Of a DNA stretch of 34,197 bases, positions 8,692 through 16,407 are shown piece by piece. Numbering within the stretch: the stretch's first letter is position 1; the number at the start of each line of letters is the position of its first letter. A program made the position numbers and the translations under genes. The notes beneath the pieces were generated by a model. That model ran no database searches. It was not told the origin of the DNA and saw only the letters and a program-made list of their open reading frames with translations. Source of the DNA: Clostridia bacterium (lineage in GTDB: Bacteria > Bacillota > Clostridia > Oscillospirales > CAG-382); NCBI GenBank assembly GCA_017456765.1, contig JAFTIR010000003.1, positions 1 to 34,197 on the forward strand, in the 5' to 3' direction.

Positions 8692-10149
8692 TCAATTACC
8701 TCCGTTATTCAATTCGCATGAAAACTCATAAAGCCTGCCAAACTGTTCGTATTTTACCTTTAGTGTATCATCGTCCGAGGGGGTGAACACCTTTTCAAAT
8801 TCAATTAGCTCTGCCGCCTTGTCGAAACTTTCGATTCTGCCGTTGCTTACCGCCGCAATAATTGCCGCACCTAAGCACGCCGCCTCTTTTTCCTTGGGAA
8901 CCATGACAGGAAAGCCTGTAATATCCGCCTGAAGCTGACACCACACATCACTCTTTGAGCCGCCGCCGGTTGCAATAATTGTCTTTACGGATGATGCGTT
9001 TTTCTCAATATACTCATAGTTCTTCTTGAGAAGGAATCCAACGCCCTCCATTACGGCATATGCCATATCAAAAGCATCGTGTTCTGCTCTGAGACCCCAG
9101 AACACACCGGTGGCACGACAGTCGAACTCGGGAGAATTTGTACCCACAAGGTAAGGAAGAAACAAAATACCGTTTCTTTTTCTTTCCATAACAGTCCGGT
9201 CTATTTCCTTAAAGCTTATATCTTTCATACAGCTATTCTTAAACCACTCAAGACTGACGCCACCGCTTTCCGCAACGGGAAGCATTATGTGGGTGTCGGG
9301 AATAAAGCCGTAATGCATTGCAATTCCTTTCACATCGGATACGTCCTTTTTTGAGAAGGTTGCCATAGCCATAACAGTTCCCGTAGAAAGAGTTATTTTG
9401 CCTTCGCAGATATTTCCTGTTCCAATCATTCCGGCAAAGTGGTCAAGCGTTCCGATATTTACTTTTGCAGCACCCTTAAGACCTATCCTGCTTGAAATGT
9501 CTGCCTTAAGAACTCCTGCCACCGTGCAAGGCTCTGCAAGAGGAGGGAGCTTATCTTCTGTTATATGAATTGCCTTTAGCATTTTCTTCCAGTAACACTT
9601 TTTATAGATGTCAAAATAGAAAGAAAATGTCGCAATAGACATATCGGAAATCTTTTTGCCCGTCAGATAAAATATCACGAAGTCTTTAAGAAGCATATAG
9701 GTTTCTGCGTTTTCAAAAACGTCGGGTCTGTTTTTTTTGAGCCACATAATTTTTGTTGCCGGCCAAGTGGGAAGCACCGCCTGCTGACCCGTAACCCTTT
9801 CGCACTCCTCTTTGGAAAAGAGTTTTTCAAGCTCTGCACACTCAATAACCGAGCGTTCATCCATCCACGAAATGGCATTCATAAGGGGCTTTCCGTCCTT
9901 GCCTACCACAACAAGTGATTCAGCCTGCCCAGTGAATGCAATTTCACATACGCAATCTACCTTGTTTTCGCAAAGCAGTTCCCTTAAAAGCTCAATCAGA
10001 TTTTCCGTATATTGCCACGCATCAAACTCCACAAAACCGCCATCTCTTATGTAACTTACCGGAATACTCCTGCGGTCAATTAAATTCATGTCAGTATCAT
10101 AAAGTGCCGCCTTTATATTGGTACTGCCCAAATCAATTCCTAAATACAT
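8692..10149 (-). CDS. FGGY-family carbohydrate kinase
   Basis: This 485-aa protein shows the FGGY kinase signatures: GIDLGSTNIKAALYD (ATP phosphate-1 loop) near the N-terminus, GTLDHFAGMIG with the presumed catalytic Asp, LSTGTVMAMA, and IATGGGSKSDVWCQLQADIT with ACLGAA near the C-terminus. Such enzymes phosphorylate sugars or polyols such as xylulose, ribulose, fuculose, rhamnulose or glycerol; the exact substrate cannot be read. The start at 10149 (MYLGIDLG) is preferred because GGGAG lies just upstream; an upstream in-frame ATG would overlap the previous gene. It lies directly downstream of an isomerase-like gene, giving the common isomerase-then-kinase order of pentose/deoxyhexose catabolism. 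Confidence 0.88.
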   Translation of the reverse strand: MYLGIDLGSTNIKAALYDTDMNLIDRRSIPVSYIRDGGFVEFDAWQYTENLIELLRELLCENKVDCVCEIAFTGQAESLVVVGKDGKPLMNAISWMDERSVIECAELEKLFSKEECERVTGQQAVLPTWPATKIMWLKKNRPDVFENAETYMLLKDFVIFYLTGKKISDMSIATFSFYFDIYKKCYWKKMLKAIHITEDKLPPLAEPCTVAGVLKADISSRIGLKGAAKVNIGTLDHFAGMIGTGNICEGKITLSTGTVMAMATFSKKDVSDVKGIAMHYGFIPDTHIMLPVAESGGVSLEWFKNSCMKDISFKEIDRTVMERKRNGILFLPYLVGTNSPEFDCRATGVFWGLRAEHDAFDMAYAVMEGVGFLLKKNYEYIEKNASSVKTIIATGGGSKSDVWCQLQADITGFPVMVPKEKEAACLGAAIIAAVSNGRIESFDKAAELIEFEKVFTPSDDDTLKVKYEQFGRLYEFSCELNNGGN

Positions 10150-10162
10150 TTTGTATCTCCCG

Positions 10163-11521
10163 TTACATAACAAGCTCAATATCCATAACCTTACAGAAGT
10201 CCTTTATTTCTTCGGTATAGTCGCCGTAAGCCACCAGAACGTGCTGACCCGCAACATTCTGGGCAAATTCTTCAACACTGCAGCTGTCGGGGAACACCTC
10301 AAGGCTCGGAAGCTGAGGAGCAGGATCGTCCCAACCGTACTCATTCCACGCAGGGGGATTTTTTGCCTCTGCGGTATATACGTGCATCTTATATTTTCCG
10401 TTAAGATAATAAATTCTTGCGCAGGTAACATACCCTGTCTTGACCTTTGACACGTTAAGAAGTGATGAGTTAAGAAATCCGAATGCCGCAGGAAGAACCG
10501 TAACGTCGCCATCTGTTACTGCCTTGGGTACAAAATCGGGAACACCGATTAACATGCTTTCCTCGAAGAACTCATAATATTCAAGATACGGTACAATCTG
10601 CCCTGTAAGATACTTCAATGCAAGCTGTGTAACCGCACCCATAATATCGTTTTCGGGAATCGTAAGAACGCCGAAATTGTGCTCAAGAAGCATGAATACC
10701 ATTGCAGGCGGGAAGCCCAGGAGCTTCTTCATACCGTCAACATCAAGAAGTGTTATTGCTTCCCATCCGCGTTCTTTAATTTTCATTCCGATAGCAAGGG
10801 CATACCTGACACCGTTTTCGATAACGCTGTCATCACATGCTTTTTCAAACTTCCAGTTTGATTTTACAAAGTCCACTCCGTCTTTAATATCCTTTTCAGA
10901 GAGCTTTTCAAGATTCTGCACCATTTCAAGCATTTCAAAGGGTTCTACCTCAACGCCAATCTGTCCTCTCATGCTGTTTCCTTCAAACTGTGTGCCGTAA
11001 AGGAGCATATCGCGGTAGCCCATAGTACCTACACGGGCGCTTCTCAATTGTTTTTTTGCACAGGCTGCTCTAAGGAAAGCATTTATCTTGTTCAAGGGAT
11101 AATCCTTGCCGATAATGTTGTAAACATACTTAAAAGTATATCCGAGCGCTTCAAATGCTGGTCTTATGGCGGTTGTACCTGCCTGCTCTGCGGTTGTTAT
11201 GATTCTTCCGTTTTCTTTCCATCCGCAAAGACCCCATAAAAGCATGGGAATATGTCTGAAACGGTCTGTTACGTGTACTACTGCATGTGTAGGAACCCAG
11301 CCTGCAACACAAACAACGAGAGAGGCAAAATCCTTGTCAATAATTTTTCCGATTGCGGCATCTGCTGTTTTATATTCGGGGTCATCAATTACAAGGCCGC
11401 CGTCAAAAACTTCATAACCGAGACTTTTAATAACCTCGAGACCCTCGTCGTGTTTCATATTAAGTCTGTCAATGGGTGTGTTTACTTCACCGAAACAAAC
11501 AAAAGCAATTTTCTTATTCAT
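10163..11521 (-). CDS. L-fucose/L-arabinose isomerase-superfamily protein
   Basis: This protein of about 452 aa has the FucI/AraA layout: an N-terminal Rossmann-like half (KIAFVCFGEVNTPIDRLN, then VVCVAGWVPTHAVVHV), a central segment with IPENDIMGAVTQLALKYLTG containing the candidate metal-binding Glu, and a C-terminal QHVLVAYGDY segment typical of these isomerases. It would interconvert an aldose and ketose feeding the downstream FGGY kinase. Key motifs differ from true L-fucose isomerase (no WHCG motif), so a non-standard sugar is likely. The start at 11521 (MNKKIAF) is chosen because GGAGA lies about 9 nt upstream; this removes a 27-bp extension overlapping the previous gene. Confidence 0.78.
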   Translation of the reverse strand: MNKKIAFVCFGEVNTPIDRLNMKHDEGLEVIKSLGYEVFDGGLVIDDPEYKTADAAIGKIIDKDFASLVVCVAGWVPTHAVVHVTDRFRHIPMLLWGLCGWKENGRIITTAEQAGTTAIRPAFEALGYTFKYVYNIIGKDYPLNKINAFLRAACAKKQLRSARVGTMGYRDMLLYGTQFEGNSMRGQIGVEVEPFEMLEMVQNLEKLSEKDIKDGVDFVKSNWKFEKACDDSVIENGVRYALAIGMKIKERGWEAITLLDVDGMKKLLGFPPAMVFMLLEHNFGVLTIPENDIMGAVTQLALKYLTGQIVPYLEYYEFFEESMLIGVPDFVPKAVTDGDVTVLPAAFGFLNSSLLNVSKVKTGYVTCARIYYLNGKYKMHVYTAEAKNPPAWNEYGWDDPAPQLPSLEVFPDSCSVEEFAQNVAGQHVLVAYGDYTEEIKDFCKVMDIELVM

Positions 11522-11540
11522 ACATTCATTCTCCATATAA

Positions 11541-12680
11541 TCAGTCAATAATTTCTACCGTCTTGTTGTAGAAGGATTTAAGTGCCGCAGTTGCAAGTGT
11601 GTGAGAAAGCACCGTTTCCTCGGGTGTGAAAAGACCGAAGGGAACCTCAACTCCCGAATACTCCTGAATAAATGCCGCAATCTGCTGCTGAATGGCATCG
11701 GTAAATCCAAACTCAAAAATGGGACCTGTAATTGTCGGAATCATTGGCTTGTAACCTATGATAATACGGTTCCAGGACTGTTCCTTGCCCCAGGACGAGG
11801 TGTAGTGGAAGGCATTTGCATCGTCGCTTGAAAAACGGGCACTGCACTGCGTTCCGTATATTTCAAAAAACCAACGGTTTGTTGAACCGGGACTCATGCG
11901 CTTTGTTTCGAAAGTCATGGGGATTTCGTCGCCGTCTTTGTTAAGAGTGGTTGCAAATATCGTGCAGTTGTCAAATGTATCGCAGACTGCAACGCCTCCC
12001 TTTCCGTCGGGTCTTTCCTTAACTATGTTTGAAAAATGTGCCCGCACCGTCTTTGGCTTAAAACCAAGGCGGAAAGGAACATGCTGGGTGTGAATACCAA
12101 GGTCGCCAAGGCAACCGTATTCGCCGTTGAACTTAACCATTCTTTTCCAGTTAATCGGCTTGTTTACGTCCATATCACTGCAATGGTTAAATCCGCACTT
12201 GATTTCAAGAACCTTGCCGAATTTACCTTCCTTGTACCAGCCTATAAGCGTCTGCATTGCAGGATAATAGGGAAATTCACTGCAGCAACGTACAAACGTA
12301 TTCGGATTTTCCTTTATAGCCTCTATGATTTTGGCGTTTGCCTCTTTGTCAATACCAAAAGGCTTTTCGCCCAGAAGCGCTTTGCCGCTTTTTATAATAT
12401 CTATATAAAACTGCTCGTGAAGATTGTGGGGAACGGCACAATAAATTGCGTCAATATCCTCTTTGTCAAGAAGCTGTTTGTAGTCGGTAACGATATACTT
12501 TATCTCAGGGAAGTTTTTCTGAAACCATTCAACCTTCCCGGAGGTTGTGGAGGTGGAGCATATTCCGACAATTTCAGGCTTTGCAATATCGTCCGTAAGA
12601 TGACACCATCTTGCCGCGGCAGAAGCAAATTCCTTTGCCATCATACCGCAGCCAATAAGACCGAATCTTACTGTTTTCAT
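11541..12680 (-). CDS. Gfo/Idh/MocA-family NAD(P)-dependent oxidoreductase
   Basis: This 379-aa protein begins with FGLIGCGMMA, the dinucleotide-binding G-x-G-x-x-A loop, and contains GEKPFGID, the conserved E-K-P motif whose Lys helps catalysis. GDLGIHTQHVPF supplies the Asp and His of the active site. The family oxidises or reduces sugars, inositols and their amino or acid derivatives. In this operon it follows an aminotransferase and precedes isomerase and kinase genes, consistent with dehydrogenation of a cyclitol or (amino)sugar hydroxyl; this is inference. The gene ends 20 bp before the next start. Confidence 0.88.
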   Translation of the reverse strand: MKTVRFGLIGCGMMAKEFASAAARWCHLTDDIAKPEIVGICSTSTTSGKVEWFQKNFPEIKYIVTDYKQLLDKEDIDAIYCAVPHNLHEQFYIDIIKSGKALLGEKPFGIDKEANAKIIEAIKENPNTFVRCCSEFPYYPAMQTLIGWYKEGKFGKVLEIKCGFNHCSDMDVNKPINWKRMVKFNGEYGCLGDLGIHTQHVPFRLGFKPKTVRAHFSNIVKERPDGKGGVAVCDTFDNCTIFATTLNKDGDEIPMTFETKRMSPGSTNRWFFEIYGTQCSARFSSDDANAFHYTSSWGKEQSWNRIIIGYKPMIPTITGPIFEFGFTDAIQQQIAAFIQEYSGVEVPFGLFTPEETVLSHTLATAALKSFYNKTVEIID

Positions 12681-12710
12681 ATTTATTTACCTCTCTCTAA
12701 TAAGCATTTT

Positions 12711-12739
12711 AAGGGCTATCGCAAAAAGCAATAACCCTT
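12711..12739. repeat. Imperfect hairpin in the aminotransferase-oxidoreductase gap
   Basis: AAGGGCTATCGC (12711-12722) pairs with GCAATAACCCTT (12728-12739) at 10 of 12 positions around an AAAAA loop. No T run follows on the operon strand, so it is more likely an mRNA processing or stability element than a full terminator. Confidence 0.5.
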
Positions 12740-12753
12740 CAAAATGTTTCTAT

Positions 12754-14124
12754 TTAATAACCAAAATGCTTTTCTGTTTCTCTTATTGCTTCTTCGATGA
12801 TGTCAAGACCCTTAAGTGCCGCTTCATCGTCAAGAATCATAGGAGGTGACATACGAAGAATGTGACCTGAGGGAACCCATGCAAGACCCTTTTCAAATGC
12901 CTTCTGATAAATCATCTTGCCGGCATCCGCAAACGCTTCCTTGGTATCGCGGTCCTTAACAATCTCTATTGCTTGTAAGCATCCGATTGCACGGACATCG
13001 CCGATGATGGGATGTTCTTTCTTCATCTGCTGCATTTTTGTAAGCATAATCTCGCCGAGGTGAGCCGAACGTTCGTTAAGATTTTCTTCTTCAATGACCC
13101 TGATTGATTCGAGTGCCGCAATACAAGCCATGGGGTTTCCGCCGTAGCTTGAAGAAGCTGAAATCTTTTCAATTGCAGGTGCAAGGTCCTTGGAAACTGC
13201 AAGTGCTGTTACGGGGAAGCCGTTACCAAAGCCCTTGCCGAGTGTTGTAATGTCAGCCGTGGTGTTCCAGTGATCCATAGCAAGATACTTACCGGTTCTT
13301 GCCATACAGTTAAGAACCTCGTCAGCAAAGAGCAGAATATCTCTCTTGTCGCAAAGGGCGCGGAGTGCGGGGATAAAGTCCGCAGGAGGAATGATTGAGC
13401 CGCCCCAACCCTGAACGGGTTCGAGAACGATAGCAGCAACATTCTTGCCGCCGTTAGCACAAGCGTTGTCAAGCATACCTTCTATCATATGTATGTAGGG
13501 TGAAGAATCCTTCCATGCCTCCTCTTCACTTCTTCCGAAAAAGTCGCGGTAGGGATTCGGACGGGGAACGAGCATAAATCCGGGAGCTCTCATATGAGTA
13601 TCGGGACCTACAACAGCAAGTGAGTTTGCACCGTATGTCTTGCCGTGAAAATCTCTGAAGAAGGAAATAAATTCCTGCTTACCTGTTGCGGCACGCGCAC
13701 AGCGAAGTCCTGCCTCAACAGCCGTTGTACCCGAATCGTAGAACTGGAAACCGCCGAAACGGCCGCCTGTGATTTCGTGAAGTTTTTCAACAAGCTCCAT
13801 TTTCACCTTTGTTGTAAAGTCATGGCAGTTCATAAGTTTTTTTGCCTGCTCGGCAACAGCCTCACTGATTTTGGGATGACAGTGACCGAGACCTGTTACA
13901 TATATACCCGATGAAAAATCAAGATATGTATTTCCGTCAACATCTTTCAGTGTGTAGCCGTAGCCTGACTCAAATGCTACGGGGAATAACTGAACCTGAC
14001 TTGAATAACCCTTCATATACTTGGAACATCTGTTATGATATTCAACGGATTTAGGACCGGGTACTGTGGAAGTAACCATGTTAGGTACCTGGGATAAGTC
14101 TATTTTTGCCCAATTTGCGCTCAT
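12754..14124 (-). CDS. Class III (GabT-like) PLP-dependent aminotransferase, first gene of the catabolic operon
   Basis: This 456-aa protein has the fold-type I class III signatures: DVDGNTYLDFSSGIYVTGLG (61-80), FYDSGTTAVEAGLR (128-141), VLEPVQGWGG (233-242), the cofactor-contacting Asp in FADEVLN (about 268), and the Schiff-base Lys297 in TTLGKGFGNGFPV. YGGNPMACIAALESI is the usual C-terminal phosphate-binding region. The family moves amino groups from omega-amino acids, diamines or amino-sugars to a keto acid. Substrate is not evident, and the 'GabT' label should not be taken as GABA activity. A strong promoter with an operator motif in its spacer lies upstream, divergent from the DeoR gene. 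Confidence 0.88.
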   Translation of the reverse strand: MSANWAKIDLSQVPNMVTSTVPGPKSVEYHNRCSKYMKGYSSQVQLFPVAFESGYGYTLKDVDGNTYLDFSSGIYVTGLGHCHPKISEAVAEQAKKLMNCHDFTTKVKMELVEKLHEITGGRFGGFQFYDSGTTAVEAGLRCARAATGKQEFISFFRDFHGKTYGANSLAVVGPDTHMRAPGFMLVPRPNPYRDFFGRSEEEAWKDSSPYIHMIEGMLDNACANGGKNVAAIVLEPVQGWGGSIIPPADFIPALRALCDKRDILLFADEVLNCMARTGKYLAMDHWNTTADITTLGKGFGNGFPVTALAVSKDLAPAIEKISASSSYGGNPMACIAALESIRVIEEENLNERSAHLGEIMLTKMQQMKKEHPIIGDVRAIGCLQAIEIVKDRDTKEAFADAGKMIYQKAFEKGLAWVPSGHILRMSPPMILDDEAALKGLDIIEEAIRETEKHFGY

Positions 14125-14176
14125 AATAAATTCTCCTTTATATCAAAATGATTTGCAACATCCTTCTTGTAAAAGC

Positions 14177-14205
14177 ATTATACACGAGTTTTTTCGTTTT
14201 GTCAA
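14177..14205 (-). promoter_or_regulatory. Promoter of the catabolic operon
   Basis: On the minus strand TTGACA (14205-14200) and TATAAT (14182-14177) are separated by 17 bp, a perfect sigma-A consensus. An AAAACGAAA motif lies in the spacer next to the -35 box, where a bound repressor would block RNA polymerase. Confidence 0.88.
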
Positions 14206-14292
14206 CAATTTTTTTCGAAATATTTTCGATTTTCTTCAAAACGAAAGTTTTTTGCGTTTGTTTTCAACTTCTCTTGACAAAAACGAAAGTTT
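14188..14292. promoter_or_regulatory. Operator cluster for the DeoR-type repressor
   Basis: The 13-mer AAAACGAAAGTTT occurs twice on the plus strand (14238-14250 and 14280-14292), 42 bp or four helical turns apart. A related AAAACGAAAAAAC lies on the minus strand at 14200-14188. The outer copies fall inside the -35/-10 spacers of the two divergent promoters. DeoR-family repressors often bind multiple such repeats and loop DNA, so I infer control of both directions by the adjacent gene product. Confidence 0.7.
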
Positions 14293-14302
14293 GGTGTATA
14301 GT
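14274..14302 (+). promoter_or_regulatory. Promoter of the DeoR-type regulator gene
   Basis: TTGACA (14274-14279) and TATAGT (14297-14302) have a 17-bp spacer made up almost entirely of the operator AAAACGAAAGTTT. This predicts negative autoregulation. Confidence 0.88.
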
Positions 14303-14343
14303 TAAGTAAAGTGCTTTTATAAATATAATGAGGAGAAAGTTAC

Positions 14344-15099
14344 ATGGCTGCTGATAACAGAAGAAAAAAGATACTTGAACTGCTGGATAAAAACGGAAGT
14401 GTGCGTGTTACAGAATTAAGCGGTCTTTTCGGCATTTCTGAGGTTACCATAAGAACAGACCTTGCCGACATGGAAAACAAAGGTCTTCTCACACGTGTAC
14501 ACGGCGGTGCGGTAAGCTCATACAAGCCCTACTATAATATGAGCTTCAATCAGCGTATGTCCACCAATCAGGAGCAAAAAGAAGTCATTGCAAAAAAGAT
14601 TGCCGAAATGATTGAGAACAACGATACCATTATGCTCAATTCCGGCACGACTACGCTTCTGGTTTTCCGCGCCATTCCCCGAGACCTTAATCTGAACATC
14701 GTTACAAATTCAATTTCCATTGCACTTGAGGGCACGTCAAACCCCAACTTCAACATAATCCTTCTCGGCGGAATGATAAACCCAAAATACCAGTTCACCT
14801 TTGGCGACGATGCAATAAAGCAGTTAAAGTCCTATCACGCAGATAAGCTTGTTCTGTCGGTTGACGGAATAGATGCAGAAAACGGTTTTTCCACCTATTA
14901 CGACAAGGAAGCACAGATTGACAGAATTATGCTTGAGCAGTCAAGTATAAACATTGTTGCGGCAGACCACACAAAATTTAACAGATGCGCCTTCACAAAA
15001 ATATCCGAGCTTTCGGTTGCAGATTATATTGTTACCGACACAGGCGTGCCCGAAGCTCTGAAAAACAGGATTACAAAGCAGTCAATTAAAATAAGATAA
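14344..15099 (+). CDS. DeoR/GlpR-family transcriptional repressor of sugar metabolism
   Basis: This 251-aa regulator has an N-terminal DeoR helix-turn-helix (VRVTELSGLFGISEVTIRTD, then MENKGLLTRVHGGAV, about residues 18-57) and a C-terminal sensor domain of the phosphosugar-binding type, with LNSGTTT (about 97-103) and the LLGG and VDGID motifs. Family members usually release DNA when they bind a phosphorylated sugar made by the operon's own kinase. The FGGY kinase in the divergent operon would supply such a ligand. ATG at 14344 has AGGAG upstream. It ends in a strong terminator, so it is probably monocistronic. Confidence 0.92.
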   Translation: MAADNRRKKILELLDKNGSVRVTELSGLFGISEVTIRTDLADMENKGLLTRVHGGAVSSYKPYYNMSFNQRMSTNQEQKEVIAKKIAEMIENNDTIMLNSGTTTLLVFRAIPRDLNLNIVTNSISIALEGTSNPNFNIILLGGMINPKYQFTFGDDAIKQLKSYHADKLVLSVDGIDAENGFSTYYDKEAQIDRIMLEQSSINIVAADHTKFNRCAFTKISELSVADYIVTDTGVPEALKNRITKQSIKIR

Positions 15100-15102
15100 G
15101 CC

Positions 15103-15130
15103 AAAAAGACAAGCTTTTGCTTGTCTTTTT
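15103..15130 (+). terminator. Terminator of the DeoR-type gene
   Basis: A perfect 12-bp stem (AAAAAGACAAGC with GCTTGTCTTTTT) encloses a TTTT loop and ends in a T run. Confidence 0.9.
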
Positions 15131-15163
15131 TATAAATTTAAATTACAGAATATTTAATATACA

Positions 15164-15192
15164 TTGAAATCCCGTTTAATTTGTGATATAAT
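15164..15192 (+). promoter_or_regulatory. Promoter of the LysR-type gene
   Basis: TTGAAA (15164-15169) and TATAAT (15187-15192) have a 17-bp spacer, 28 bp upstream of the GTG start. Confidence 0.8.
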
Positions 15193-15219
15193 AAATAAGA
15201 AAACAGGGGAGGTGCTTTT

Positions 15220-16140
15220 GTGAATATATTACACATGAAATATGCAGTTGAGGTTGCCAGAGTAGGTTCTCTTAACAAAGCGGCGGAAACGCTTCTTATT
15301 GCACAGCCTAATATAAGCCGTTCCATAAAGGAGCTTGAGTCACATCTGGGAATAACAATATTTGACAGAAGTGCCAAAGGCATGACTCTTACACCTGAGG
15401 GTGAGGAGTTTATAAACTACGCACAGGGAATACTCAAGCAAATAGACCAGGTTGAAAAAATTTACACATCTGAACATCCCAAAAAACAGATTTTTTCCGC
15501 CTGTGTTCCGAGGGCTTCTTATATTGCCGAGGCATTCATACAGTTTTCAAAAACATTGAGTAACAATCCGGCGGAAATATTCTATAAGGAAACCAATTCC
15601 CAGCGCACAATAAGCTGTGTACTCAATTCCGACTATAAAATTGGCATAATACGTTATTCCGAAAACTACGATAAATATTTCAAGCAGATGCTTGAAGAAA
15701 AGGGACTTTGCTATGAAATGGTTACCGAATTCAAATATCGCCTTATCGTAAGCCGTGACAATCCTCTGTCAGAAAAGGAAGAGATTACCTATGATGATTT
15801 GAAGGATTATATTGAAATTGCCCATGCAGACCCGTATGTTCCGACACTTCCGCTTGCAAGAGTCGTCAAGGAAGAGCTTCCGGATAATATAGACCGAAGA
15901 ATATATATTTTTGAGAGGGCAAGTCAGTTTGGTCTTCTGTCGGAAAATCCCGAAACCTTTATGTGGTGTTCGCTTGTTCCCAAGAAGCATCTCGACAGGT
16001 ACAATCTTGTACAGAAGGAATGTGTGGACAACAAAAAGCTGTATAAGGATGTGCTGATATACAGAAACGGCTATAAGCTTTCCTCTCTTGACAAGCAGTT
16101 TATTACCGAGCTTTGCAATTCAAAAAGGCAGTATTTGTAA
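15220..16140 (+). CDS. LysR-family transcriptional regulator
   Basis: This 306-aa protein has a typical LysR N-terminal winged helix-turn-helix (AVEVARVGSLNKAAETLLIA followed by QPNISRSIKELESHLGITIF and DRSAKGMTLTPEGEEF) and a C-terminal effector-binding region of about 210 residues. The GTG start at 15220 is supported by GGGGAGG 7-9 nt upstream; an internal ATG four codons later lacks a ribosome site. No divergent gene is present, so its target is not obvious. It lies between the DeoR gene and adhE, and regulation of the downstream fermentation genes is possible but unsupported by a visible operator. Confidence 0.9.
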   Translation: MNILHMKYAVEVARVGSLNKAAETLLIAQPNISRSIKELESHLGITIFDRSAKGMTLTPEGEEFINYAQGILKQIDQVEKIYTSEHPKKQIFSACVPRASYIAEAFIQFSKTLSNNPAEIFYKETNSQRTISCVLNSDYKIGIIRYSENYDKYFKQMLEEKGLCYEMVTEFKYRLIVSRDNPLSEKEEITYDDLKDYIEIAHADPYVPTLPLARVVKEELPDNIDRRIYIFERASQFGLLSENPETFMWCSLVPKKHLDRYNLVQKECVDNKKLYKDVLIYRNGYKLSSLDKQFITELCNSKRQYL

Positions 16141-16188
16141 TTCTTGTATAAAATGATATGACTTTTTAATAGTTTTTCTCACTTCCAT

Positions 16189-16223
16189 GATTACCGCTTC
16201 GGCAAGAAACGGTAATCTTTTTT
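16189..16223 (+). terminator. Terminator of the LysR-type gene
   Basis: An 8-bp stem (GATTACCG at 16189-16196 with CGGTAATC at 16210-16217) is followed by a run of T at 16218-16223. Confidence 0.85.
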
Positions 16224-16307
16224 TATGCCTTAAAACACATTAAAAAGGGTATATACAAAACGATATTACCCATACAACATTTTAATTATTCCCAAACTCA
16301 AAAAAGT

Positions 16308-16325
16308 TTGTTAAAATAATAACGA
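16308..16325. promoter_or_regulatory. Candidate Rex (NADH-sensing repressor) operator upstream of adhE
   Basis: TTGTTA-AAATAA-TAACGA is an 18-bp near-palindrome matching the Rex consensus (TTGTTA, 6-bp centre, TAACAA) with a single mismatch in the right arm. Rex releases DNA at high NADH, and adhE is a classical target in Clostridia. The site lies 82 bp upstream of the adhE start. I see no rex gene in the window and no well-placed -35/-10 pair in 16224-16407; the rest of that leader is AT-rich. Confidence 0.65.
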
Positions 16326-16407
16326 ACTTTGAAAGAGGTTCTCCCGAACTTCAAAAAAGCATATACTCGGGAAGAGAAAATGTCGATATAGTTTTAGGAG
16401 GATAAAG

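Noticed and set aside
12036..12734. A 232-codon plus-strand frame opposite the Gfo/Idh/MocA gene
   Set aside because: Antisense shadow of a well-supported gene without ribosome site or recognisable domain.
12711..12739. Considered as a terminator within the catabolic operon
   Set aside because: The stem has two mismatches and no T run on the operon strand; listed only as a repeat.
12754..14124. Naming the aminotransferase gabT
   Set aside because: Only fold-level class III motifs are visible and no GABA-pathway partner is nearby.
16341..16372. Inverted CCCGA/TCGGG segment in the adhE leader considered as an attenuator
   Set aside because: Only about five to six pairs with a large loop and no T run.
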